A DNA stretch of 64,000 bases, from assembly GCA_033722375.1 (NCBI GenBank), contig JAWVZB010000001.1, positions 1 to 64,000 of the forward strand, written 5' to 3'. A program made the position numbers and the translations under genes. Of the stretch, positions 43,164 to 51,071 are shown one piece after another; positions within the stretch are counted from its first letter, which is position 1, and each line of letters starts with the position of its first letter. Under the pieces are notes generated by a model. The model made no database searches. It worked only from the letters and a program-made list of their open reading frames with translations, and was not told where the DNA came from. Source of the stretch: JAWVZB01 sp033722375 (GTDB lineage Bacteria > Actinomycetota > Nitriliruptoria > Nitriliruptorales > Nitriliruptoraceae).

Positions 43164-44191
43164 ACGTCATCGACGGCATCGTCGATCGTGGCGTTCCCGA
43201 CCCGCTACTGCGGGGCGCCATCCGGTTGCTTCTGCGGCGTCGACGAGCGCGTGAGCTCACGGGCGGGCCGGAGGCGGTGCAGGCCCGGAAACGTCAGGTG
43301 ATCGAGTCGGGTCGCCGCGGACCGATCGCGGTCCACACCTCGGACGCGAACGATCAGCACTACGAGGTGCCCACGGAGCTCTACGAGCTGATGCTCGGGG
43401 CGCGGCTCAAGTACTCCTCGGGCTACTGGCCGCCCGGAGTGGACGATCTCGACGCCGCCGAGGAGGCGATGCTCCGCATGACCGCTCAGCGCGCCCAGCT
43501 GGGCCCGGGACAGGACGTGCTGGACCTCGGCTGCGGCTGGGGCTCGTTCACGCTGTGGGCGGCGGAGCACTATCCGACCGCTCGGATCACCGCTGTCTCG
43601 AACTCGGCGACCCAGCGGGAACACATCGAGAAGGTCGCCGGGGAGCGGGGGCTCGACAACGTCGAGGCCCGCACGGTGGACGTCAATGATCTCACCTTCC
43701 GGGCCGACAGTTTCGACCGCGTGGTGTCGATCGAGATGTTCGAGCACGTGCAGAACCACGAACGGCTGCTGTCGCGGATCGCGGACTGGCTGCGTCCCGA
43801 TGGCAGCTTGTTCGTCCACCACTTCGCCCACCGACAGGCCGCCTACCCGTTCTCGCGGGACGGTCGCGCCGATTGGATGGCGCGGTGGTTCTTCACGGGC
43901 GGGCTGATGCCGTCCGACGACTACCTCCTCCACCTCCAGCGGGAGCTCGTGGTCGAGGACCACTGGGTCGTCGACGGCAGCCACTACGCCCGCACCTGCG
44001 AGGCCTGGCTCGAGCGTCTCGACGCCAACCGTGGCCGCGTGCTCGACCTGTTCGCGGACGCGTACGGCCGCAGCGACGCCGAGGCATGGCTCCACCGGTG
44101 GCGAACGTTCGTGATCGCCTGTGCGGAGCTGTTCGCCTTCGGCGGTGGCGACGAGTGGTGGGTGACCCACCTGCGGATGTCTCCGCGCTAG
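43160..44191 (+). CDS. Second Cfa-like methyltransferase
   Basis: A 343-residue SAM methyltransferase of a separate Cfa-related branch: NDQHYEVPTELYELMLGARLKYSSGYW replaces the first enzyme's SNELYELFLD and YSCAYF segments in a shortened form, VLDLGCGWGSFTLWAAEHY is the SAM site, AVSNSATQREHIE, then VVSIEMFEHVQNHERL. It is shorter at the N-terminus and its C-terminal helical region differs (ARTCEAWLERLDANR). GTG 43160 overlaps the previous stop. Its stop overlaps the convergent SURF1 stop by 4 nt. Two different Cfa enzymes in one operon may methylate different chain positions or act in sequence. Confidence 0.82.
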   Translation: MNVIDGIVDRGVPDPLLRGAIRLLLRRRRARELTGGPEAVQARKRQVIESGRRGPIAVHTSDANDQHYEVPTELYELMLGARLKYSSGYWPPGVDDLDAAEEAMLRMTAQRAQLGPGQDVLDLGCGWGSFTLWAAEHYPTARITAVSNSATQREHIEKVAGERGLDNVEARTVDVNDLTFRADSFDRVVSIEMFEHVQNHERLLSRIADWLRPDGSLFVHHFAHRQAAYPFSRDGRADWMARWFFTGGLMPSDDYLLHLQRELVVEDHWVVDGSHYARTCEAWLERLDANRGRVLDLFADAYGRSDAEAWLHRWRTFVIACAELFAFGGGDEWWVTHLRMSPR

Positions 44192-44982
44192 CGGGCGGCG
44201 GTCGCTCGCTCCGACTCCGGCTCGTCACGGCCCTCCGCGCCCCGACCGCGCTTCCGAAGGATGTGGCGCATCCCGATGGCGTAGCCGATCACGGCGATCG
44301 TGGCGAACGAGAACCATTGGACCGCGTAGCTCAGGTTCTGGGTCGGATCCGCCGTCGGCAAAGCCGCCGGGATCGGCAGGTCCCCGGGCTGGTTCGGCTG
44401 CTGCGCCGTGAGTTGGATCAGGAACGGCAGCAGGGGGGTGTCGGTCTGTGCGGCGATGCGGTCCACGTCGGCGTGGAACAGGCGTTCCACCTCCCCCTCG
44501 ACGGGATCGGTGGGAGCGAACCACCCGCCGTCGGGGTTCTCGGTCGAGGCGACAACGACCCCTTGAACCGTGGCCCGCAGGGGAGGGGCGGCCTCGGCAA
44601 CCGGTGGCTCGTCGAGCTCGAACGGGACCCAGCCGCGGTTCACGAGGACCGCGCGGCCGTCGTCGAGCTCGAGGGGAGTCACCACGTGGTAGCCGCTGCG
44701 GCCGTCGTGTGACCGCGAACGCAGGAGCACCTCGTCGTCCGTGAGGTAGGTCCCCGCCGCGGACACCGGCAGGTACTCGATCTCCTCGATCGATCGTGCC
44801 GCGACTTCGGTCACCGGCACGGGTGGCTGCGCGAGTCGCTCGTCCAACTGCGCTGCCAGCGCCTTCTCCTCACCCCAGCGGTCGAGCTGCCAGAAGCCCA
44901 GCGAGACGAAGGCCACGGTGGCGACCACGACGAGGACGTGCCCGACGATCCAGCGGGGCGCGAGGAGCGGGTGACGTTCCAT
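44188..44982 (-). CDS. SURF1-family protein
   Basis: A 264-residue cytochrome-oxidase assembly factor. Two membrane helices (about 12-30 GHVLVVVATVAFVSLGFWQL and 217-237 VQWFSFATIAVIGYAIGM) flank an extracytoplasmic SURF1 domain with LGFWQLDRWGEEK, GYHVVTPLELDDGRAVLVNRGWVP and LSYAVQWFSFA, which are the family signatures. SURF1 helps insert heme a into cytochrome oxidase, so an aa3-type oxidase is expected elsewhere in the genome. It is divergent from the Crp/Fnr gene. Confidence 0.9.
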   Translation of the reverse strand: MERHPLLAPRWIVGHVLVVVATVAFVSLGFWQLDRWGEEKALAAQLDERLAQPPVPVTEVAARSIEEIEYLPVSAAGTYLTDDEVLLRSRSHDGRSGYHVVTPLELDDGRAVLVNRGWVPFELDEPPVAEAAPPLRATVQGVVVASTENPDGGWFAPTDPVEGEVERLFHADVDRIAAQTDTPLLPFLIQLTAQQPNQPGDLPIPAALPTADPTQNLSYAVQWFSFATIAVIGYAIGMRHILRKRGRGAEGRDEPESERATAAR

Positions 44983-45021
44983 CGAGCGGAGCGTATCCGT
45001 GGGCTCCGTGCGCTCGAGTTC

Positions 45022-45027
45022 TAGAGT
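45022..45027 (+). promoter_or_regulatory. -10 element before the Crp/Fnr gene (leaderless)
   Basis: TAGAGT followed by 7 nt and GTG 45035; no ribosome site is present. The -35 is unclear. Confidence 0.35.
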
Positions 45028-45034
45028 GTCGGGT

Positions 45035-45742
45035 GTGGATGCTGGGTTGCGGAACGCCGTCGCTGCGTCCCACTTGCATGCCGTCAGTCGCGGGACACTC
45101 GCACAGCTCCTCGAGGGTGCGAGTCAGGTGGCCGTTTCGGGTGGATCGATCACCCATCGTGAAGGTGACAGCGAGCCGCATCTGGAGCTCGTCGTCTCGG
45201 GTGCGATCCGGGTGTTCATCACGGCTCCGGATGGGCGGACCATGACGATCCGCTACTGCCGCCCCGGTGCGCTGCTCGGGGCGATGTCGCTGTTCACCCG
45301 CGACTTCCTGATGCCGGCCACGGCCCAAGCGCTCGTTGACAGCGAGCTCTTGCGCTTGTCCGTGAACCGCGGTCGGGCACTCGCGGCCGACCCAGAGGTG
45401 GCGCATGCCCTGTTGTGCGAGCTCAGCGAACGGGCCCGCGACTTCCTGCACGAGATCCCCGGCGGCACCTTCGCGACCGTGCGGCAGCGGGTCGTGCGGC
45501 ACCTGCTCGACCTCGCCTCCGAACGGGTGCGGGACGTCGAGCCCGCAGCGCTCGAGGGTCGCCTCCCGGTCGTGAAGATCACACAGCAGGAACTCGCGGA
45601 CGCGGCCGGCACCGTGCGCGAGGTGGTCGTGCGCATCCTCCGCGAGCTCCGCCACGAAGGGTTGGTCCGCACCGAGCGGACCGAGATCGTCCTCCTCGAT
45701 CCGGCACGGATGATCGAGGAGGAGTGGAACCTGAGTTCCTGA
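45035..45742 (+). CDS. Crp/Fnr-family transcriptional regulator
   Basis: About 235 residues. The cNMP-binding beta roll spans about 15-120 (LELVVSGAIRVFITAPDGR, PGALLGAMSLFTRD); the winged helix (about 150-225) has TFATVRQRVVRHLLDLA and recognition helix ITQQELADAAGTVREVVVRILREL. No N-terminal Cys set of Fnr is seen and the cAMP-binding Arg-Ser pair is not obvious, so the ligand is unknown. GTG 45035 follows a -10-like TAGAGT; earlier in-frame GTGs at 44999 and 45026 are alternatives. It lies between SURF1 and a flavin oxidase gene. Confidence 0.82.
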   Translation: MDAGLRNAVAASHLHAVSRGTLAQLLEGASQVAVSGGSITHREGDSEPHLELVVSGAIRVFITAPDGRTMTIRYCRPGALLGAMSLFTRDFLMPATAQALVDSELLRLSVNRGRALAADPEVAHALLCELSERARDFLHEIPGGTFATVRQRVVRHLLDLASERVRDVEPAALEGRLPVVKITQQELADAAGTVREVVVRILRELRHEGLVRTERTEIVLLDPARMIEEEWNLSS

Positions 45743-45794
45743 CACCACGGCGTTGACGTGGGATGGTGGCCCCCCACCGGGTGCGAGGAGGCAC

Positions 45795-47198
45795 ATGCGG
45801 ACCCGAGGACGACGGCGGCCGCCCGCTGATGACGCTCTCAACCGCCTCGATGCCGATCTGGATGGGACGCTGATCCGCCCCGGCGATCCGGACTACGCGC
45901 TCCACCGGGCGGTGTGGAACGGGTCGATCGACCGGCGCCCAGCGTTGATCGTTCGCTGCGCCGGTGTCGCCGACGTCCAGGCTGCGGTGCGCTTCGCGCG
46001 GGAGACCGACCTCGAGATCGCCGTGCGAAGCGGTGGGCACAGCTTCCCGGGCCTCTCGGTCGTCGACGACGGTGTCGTGATCGACCTCGGTGCGATGAAG
46101 GGTGTGGAGGTTGACGCAGAAGCCAGGACTGCACGCGTCCGGGCCGGTGTACTCCTCGGCGAGATGGACCGCGCGACGCAGGCCGTCGGGATGGCCGTGC
46201 CGACCGGCGCGGTGACCCACACCGGCGTCGCCGGGCTGACCCTCGGCGGTGGCATCGGCTGGCTGATGCGGAAGCACGGTCTCGCGATCGACCAGCTCCG
46301 AGCGGCGGACCTCGTCACCGCCGACGGGGAGGTCGTTCGGGTGTCTGAGGAGCAGCACCCCGAGCTGTTCTGGGGTATCCGCGGTGGCGGCGGCAACTTC
46401 GGGATCGTGACCGACTTCGAGTTCGCCCTCAACCCTGTGGGGCCGACGGTGCTGTCGGTGTTCGCGTTGTGGCCGTTCGAACATGCTGAAGGGGTGAGCC
46501 GCTACTACCGGGAGTGGTCGGCTGCGGTGCCCGAGGAGCTGACGACGGCGCTGGTGATGCGCAGGGCCCCCGCCCTCGACATCGTCCCGGAGCACCTGCA
46601 CGGGCAGCTCGTGGTCGGGGTCGTGGGCTGTTGGGCGGGCCCGCTGGAGGAGGGACTGGCGGTCGTCGGACCCATGCGAGCATTCGGGTCGTCGGCGGCC
46701 GACCTGACCGCCCCGCGACCGTTCGTCGAGCACCAGGGGCTACTCGATGCGAGCTTCCCCCATGGGGTCTGGGTCTACATGAAGGCCTGCGACGTGGTCG
46801 AGCTGACCGACGAGGTCATCGACGTGAGCATCGAGCACGCGGGGCGAGCCGTCTCCCCGAGATCCAGCGTCATCGCCTGGCAGCTCGGGGGCCGGGTCGC
46901 CGAGATGGATGGAGACGCGACGGCGTTCGGCAGCCGTGACGCGGGGTTCATCTTCAACATCTCCGGCATCACCGACGGTCCGGAGGACTTCGAGCAGGAG
47001 CGCACCTGGGTCCGCGACTTCTTCGATGCCCTGATCCCGTACCAGACCAGCGTCTACGTCAACTTCCTCATGGAGGGCGGGGAGGAGCGGGTCCGGGAGG
47101 CCTACGGGGCGCAGCGCTACGACCGGCTCCGCGCCCTGAAGGCGAGCTGGGACCCCGAAAACGTCTTCCACCTGAACCAGAACATCCCGCCCGCCTGA
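45795..47198 (+). CDS. FAD-linked oxidase, berberine-bridge-enzyme-like
   Basis: A 467-residue flavoprotein of the PCMH/BBE family. The FAD-binding domain has VRSGGHSFPG, whose His is the usual covalent 8-alpha attachment; LTLGGGIGWL follows, and the C-terminal BBE motif is RLRALKASWDPENVFHLNQNI. The second attachment Cys of true bicovalent enzymes is not seen near AVPTGAVTHTG, so a single covalent bond is expected. GAGGAGG lies 4 nt before ATG 45795. It oxidises sugars or alcohols in known relatives; the substrate here is open. Confidence 0.85.
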   Translation: MRTRGRRRPPADDALNRLDADLDGTLIRPGDPDYALHRAVWNGSIDRRPALIVRCAGVADVQAAVRFARETDLEIAVRSGGHSFPGLSVVDDGVVIDLGAMKGVEVDAEARTARVRAGVLLGEMDRATQAVGMAVPTGAVTHTGVAGLTLGGGIGWLMRKHGLAIDQLRAADLVTADGEVVRVSEEQHPELFWGIRGGGGNFGIVTDFEFALNPVGPTVLSVFALWPFEHAEGVSRYYREWSAAVPEELTTALVMRRAPALDIVPEHLHGQLVVGVVGCWAGPLEEGLAVVGPMRAFGSSAADLTAPRPFVEHQGLLDASFPHGVWVYMKACDVVELTDEVIDVSIEHAGRAVSPRSSVIAWQLGGRVAEMDGDATAFGSRDAGFIFNISGITDGPEDFEQERTWVRDFFDALIPYQTSVYVNFLMEGGEERVREAYGAQRYDRLRALKASWDPENVFHLNQNIPPA

Positions 47199-47274
47199 CT
47201 GCCGCATCGGCGGCTCCGCCCAGAGGACGGGGCGGTTCGCCCGAGTGGACGTGTCTGCGCGCCGTGAACGCTCG

Positions 47275-47280
47275 TAGGGT
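47275..47280 (+). promoter_or_regulatory. -10 element for leaderless formamidase mRNA
   Basis: TAGGGT, then 6 nt, then ATG 47287. There is no ribosome site. Confidence 0.45.
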
Positions 47281-47286
47281 CGCGAC

Positions 47287-48201
47287 ATGCGACCGACGAT
47301 CCACCACCGCGACGGGCACCACGGCTGGGACCGTGACCGCGAGCCGATCCTCGAGGTCTCCTCTGGGGACGTCGTCGAGGTCCACACGATCGATGCCGCG
47401 GGGGGCCAGCTCGACGAAACCTCCGGCGCCGCCGACGTCGCCGACCTCGACGGGGAGCGGGCCAACCCGCTCACCGGTCCGATCCGGGTGGTCGGGACGC
47501 AGCCGGGGGACGTCCTCGCGGTGCACATCCTCGAGCTGCACACCTCCGGATGGGGATGGACGGCGAACATCCCCGGCTTCGGGCTGCTGTCCGACGACTT
47601 CCCCGAACCGCACCTGATCCACACGCGCTACGACGCGGAGCAGCTCGAGTTCGGCGACCTCGCAACCGCGCGCCCCGCCCCGTTCATCGGCACGATCGGC
47701 GTGGCACCGTCCGCGCCCGGCACCCATCCCGTCATCCCGCCCCGCACGGTCGGCGGGAACCTCGATCTCAAGGACGTCGGGCGCGACACGACCCTGCTCC
47801 TGCCCGTCGCCGTGGACGGGGCGCTCCTGTCACTCGGTGACACGCACGCCCTCCAAGGTGACGGCGAGGTCTGCGGGACGGCGGTGGAGACGCCCATGGA
47901 AGTGGTCCTCCGGGTCGACGTCCTGAAGGACCGCAGCGTGGAGAGTCCGCAGGTCGTGGTCCCCGAGCCGCTCCCGGTCCCGCACGGCCCGTACCACGTC
48001 ACGACCGGCGTCGGACCGGACCTCATGACCTGCACGCGCGATGCCACCCGGGCGATGATCGACGAGTTGCGCCGGCGGGGGGTCGATCCCCGCGACGCCT
48101 ACCTGTTGTGCAGCGTGTTCGGGAACCTGCGGATCGGCGAGGTCGTCGACGCCCCGAACTGGGTGGTGGCGATGGAGTTCCCGCTGGCGGTCCTGACCTG
48201 A
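47287..48201 (+). CDS. Acetamidase/formamidase family protein
   Basis: A 304-residue FmdA/AmdA-family amidase, which releases ammonia from formamide or short-chain amides. Family signatures: VEVHTIDAAGGQL, NPLTGPIRVVGTQPGDVLAV, PRTVGGNLDLKDV, LSLGDTHALQGDGEVCGTAVET and DAYLLCSVFGNLRIGEVVD. Length and order fit the type without a large C-terminal extension. It is preceded by a leaderless promoter and appears monocistronic. The next gene is convergent. Confidence 0.9.
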   Translation: MRPTIHHRDGHHGWDRDREPILEVSSGDVVEVHTIDAAGGQLDETSGAADVADLDGERANPLTGPIRVVGTQPGDVLAVHILELHTSGWGWTANIPGFGLLSDDFPEPHLIHTRYDAEQLEFGDLATARPAPFIGTIGVAPSAPGTHPVIPPRTVGGNLDLKDVGRDTTLLLPVAVDGALLSLGDTHALQGDGEVCGTAVETPMEVVLRVDVLKDRSVESPQVVVPEPLPVPHGPYHVTTGVGPDLMTCTRDATRAMIDELRRRGVDPRDAYLLCSVFGNLRIGEVVDAPNWVVAMEFPLAVLT

Positions 48202-48271
48202 CACATCCTCCGGGGATCGCTCACGGGTTCGTCGCCCATGCGGTGCGCAACGTGCGACAGATCCTGCGTGG

Positions 48272-49996
48272 TCAGTCGGGCGGCCCGGCGGCGCCCATGC
48301 GGACGTCGGGCGCCCCGACCCGGGCGGCGTCCGCCGTGTGATCGTCGGGCTGGCGCTGTGAGTCCACCTCGGCGAAGACCCGGGCGAGGTAGTGCTCGAC
48401 CTCGCGACGGATGTCCTCCTCGTCCCAGCCGAGCACGTCGGCCACGGTCTCGGCGATCGGCTGGGCCGCCGACACGCCACGGTCCCACGCTTCGATGGAG
48501 GTCCGGGTCCGCCGCGTGAGGATGTCGTCGAGGTGGAGGGCCCCCTCGTGGGTGGCTGCGTACCGCGCCTCCACCATGAGGTAGTCGTCCGCGCCCGGGA
48601 TCGGTGCCGTCAGCGAGCGATCGTCCTCCAGCAGATCCAGGACCTCGGTCGTCAGCGTCCCGTAGCGCCGCAGCAGGTGTTCGATGCGGACCACGTGCAG
48701 TCCGCTGTCGCGGGCGAGCTTGTGACGCTGGTTCCATATCGCCTCGAAGCCAGGTGCTCCCACCACCGGGATGCGGTGGGTGACCGACCGCGGGACGCGA
48801 CGGTGGAGGTTGCGCGCCACCGCGTCGACGGCGTCCTTGGCCATCACGCGGTAGGTCGTGTACTTCCCCCCGGCGACGGTGATCATGCCCGCCACGGTCT
48901 GCGCGACCGCATGCTCGCGAGACAGCGTGCTCGTGGCCTCGCTCTCGCCGTAGAGCAGCGGTCGGAGGCCAGCGAAGACGCCTTCGACGTCGTCCTCGGT
49001 CAGGGGCGGGGTGATGTGCTGGTTGACCTGCTCGATCAGGTAGGTGATGTCCGCACGGCTGGCCGCTGGGTGGGAGAGGTCCAGGTCCCAGTCGGTATCG
49101 GTGGTTCCGATGAGCCAGTGTCGCTGGTTCGCCCCCGCCGGCCACGGGATCACGAACAGGACCGATGCGTCGGTCCGGAACACCAGCCCGGCGTCGGCGT
49201 GGATGCGATCCTTGGGGACCACGATGTGGATGCCCTTGGACGGGCGAACCCGGATCCGGCCACGCCCCGCCATCTTCTGCACCTCGTCGGCCCAGACGCC
49301 GGTGGCGTTGACGACCTGGCGTGCCCGGATCTCGAGATCCTCGCCGGACTCGAGATCCCGAGCCCGGAGCCCGACCACGCGCTCGCCCTCGCGGAGCAAC
49401 CCGATCACCCGGGTACTGGTGGCGACGGCGGCACCGTGGCTGGCGGCCGTGCGCGCGAGGCTCATGGTGTGCCGGGCGTCGTCGACCTGCGCGTCCCAGA
49501 ACTGGATCGCGCCGACCAGCGCATCCCGTTTCAGCGCCGGGGCGATCTTCCGTGCCCCGGAGCGGGTGAAGTGGCGGTGGGACGGGAGCTGACGGGCGCC
49601 CCCCAGCGTGTCGTAGAGCACCAGCCCAGCACCGATGTAGAACCGCTCCCAGCCCCGATGGCGCAAGGGGTAGAGGAACGGGACCGGACGGACCAGGTGC
49701 GGGGCGAGCCGCTGGAGCATCAGTGACCGTTCCTCCAGCGCCTCCTTGACGAGTCCGAAGTTGTACTGCTCGAGGTAGCGCAGCCCGCCGTGGATCAGCT
49801 TGGACGACCGGCTCGACGTTCCGGCCGCGTAGTCCCGCTGCTCGATGAGCGCGACGTCGAGCCCTCGGGTGGCCGCATCCACAGCGATCCCGCAACCGGT
49901 GACGCCGCCACCGATGACCGCGACGTCGAACACGCCATCGCGCATGCTCGCGATCGCGTCTGCACGTCGCTGTGGCGAGAGTTGGTCCGCCGGCAC
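48272..49996 (-). CDS. glpD: Glycerol-3-phosphate dehydrogenase (GlpD)
   Basis: About 574 residues. FAD-dependent enzyme that oxidises glycerol-3-phosphate to dihydroxyacetone phosphate and feeds electrons to quinone. FAD fold VAVIGGGVTGCGIAVDAATRGL, the DYAAGTSSRSSKLIHGGLRYL block and VNATGVWAD, HIVVPKDRI, GTTDTDWD and GGKYTTYRVMAKD are all classical GlpD motifs; a C-terminal helical domain (about 395-540) follows. GTG 49996 is chosen since GAGGAG lies 7 nt upstream; GTG 50002 is an alternative. No glpK or glpF is nearby. Confidence 0.92.
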   Translation of the reverse strand: MPADQLSPQRRADAIASMRDGVFDVAVIGGGVTGCGIAVDAATRGLDVALIEQRDYAAGTSSRSSKLIHGGLRYLEQYNFGLVKEALEERSLMLQRLAPHLVRPVPFLYPLRHRGWERFYIGAGLVLYDTLGGARQLPSHRHFTRSGARKIAPALKRDALVGAIQFWDAQVDDARHTMSLARTAASHGAAVATSTRVIGLLREGERVVGLRARDLESGEDLEIRARQVVNATGVWADEVQKMAGRGRIRVRPSKGIHIVVPKDRIHADAGLVFRTDASVLFVIPWPAGANQRHWLIGTTDTDWDLDLSHPAASRADITYLIEQVNQHITPPLTEDDVEGVFAGLRPLLYGESEATSTLSREHAVAQTVAGMITVAGGKYTTYRVMAKDAVDAVARNLHRRVPRSVTHRIPVVGAPGFEAIWNQRHKLARDSGLHVVRIEHLLRRYGTLTTEVLDLLEDDRSLTAPIPGADDYLMVEARYAATHEGALHLDDILTRRTRTSIEAWDRGVSAAQPIAETVADVLGWDEEDIRREVEHYLARVFAEVDSQRQPDDHTADAARVGAPDVRMGAAGPPD

Positions 49997-50099
49997 GGGC
50001 ACACTCCTCGTCGGGGCGGCAGCGTAGTGAGCGTCCCGGTGGCCGCTGACCACCCCGCCGATGCCACCGAACGAGCACCGATCGCGAACAGGAGCGTGG

Positions 50100-50975
50100 A
50101 TGCGCACCGTGCTGGCGTTCGCGCTGCTGCTCGTGACCGTGGCAGCCTGCACCGACGGAACGCCGCCGGCCGGCGAACCGACGTCGACACCTGCGACCGC
50201 CACCACCAGCGACCCCGACCCGAGGGAGCCCACCATCGAGTCGATCCGCTACGCCCCCGATCACCCGTCACAGTTCGGGCAGCTCTACCTGCCCGACGAG
50301 CCCCGATCGACGCTCGTGGTGCTGATCCACGGCGGCTTCTGGTACGCCCAGTACGGGCTCGAGAGCGTCCAACCGCTGGCTCGCGACCTGGCCGACGGCG
50401 GCTACCCCGTGTGGAGCATCGAGTACCGGCGCGTCGGCGAGCACGCCGGCGGGTGGCCGGGCACCTTCGAGGACGTCGCGATGGCCATCGACCACGTCAT
50501 CCAGCTGCCCGTGGCTCCGTCGCGCATCGTCGTCGTCGGGCACTCGGCCGGCGGGCACCTGGCCCTGTGGGCGGCAGCACGACAGCGCCTGCCGGACGGC
50601 CGGGTCGGGTCACAGCCGGCCGTCGTTCCCGACCAGGTCGTCGGTCTCGCTGCGGTGTCGGACCTCCGGTCGGCCGCTCGGCAGGGACTCGGGGCCGACG
50701 CCGTCGACAAGCTGTTGGGCGGGGCGCCGTCCGAGGTTCCCGAACGCGTCCGGGTCGCAGCGCCGATCGCGTCGCTGCCCCTGGGCGTGCCCCAGCTCCT
50801 GGTCCACGGCCGCCAGGATCGGCTGGTGCCCGTCGAGATGTCGGAGCAGTACGCCCAGCAGGCTCGCGCTGCCGGCGACCAGGTTCAGCTCGAGATCGTC
50901 GACGGCGGACACTTCGACATGATCGACCCCGACCACGCCGCCTGGGACACGGTGCTCGCCTTCCTCGAGGGGTGA
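50100..50975 (+). CDS. Lipoprotein alpha/beta hydrolase
   Basis: A 291-residue exported lipoprotein: signal with lipobox VAAC (Cys about 17), a Thr/Pro-rich linker (20-45), then an esterase-like alpha/beta fold with LIHGGFWYAQYG (oxyanion HGG), nucleophile GHSAGGHLALW, Asp in HGRQDRLVP and His in DGGHFDM. This is the hormone-sensitive lipase/kynurenine formamidase-like type. AGGAG precedes ATG 50100 by 5 nt. The gene is 96 nt upstream of the NAGGN operon on the same strand; a functional link is not shown. Confidence 0.82.
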   Translation: MRTVLAFALLLVTVAACTDGTPPAGEPTSTPATATTSDPDPREPTIESIRYAPDHPSQFGQLYLPDEPRSTLVVLIHGGFWYAQYGLESVQPLARDLADGGYPVWSIEYRRVGEHAGGWPGTFEDVAMAIDHVIQLPVAPSRIVVVGHSAGGHLALWAAARQRLPDGRVGSQPAVVPDQVVGLAAVSDLRSAARQGLGADAVDKLLGGAPSEVPERVRVAAPIASLPLGVPQLLVHGRQDRLVPVEMSEQYAQQARAAGDQVQLEIVDGGHFDMIDPDHAAWDTVLAFLEG

Positions 50976-51071
50976 CCGACTCCGAAACGGGGCGCTGTAC
51001 CCGTGACCGCGGTGACGACTTGCCCTGGCGACGGTGGGCCACGACCCTCGGAAGAGAGCGAGGAGATCCCT

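Noticed and set aside
50995..51030. GTGAC direct repeat before the NAGGN operon as an operator
   Set aside because: Two 5-mers in such GC-rich sequence are expected by chance.
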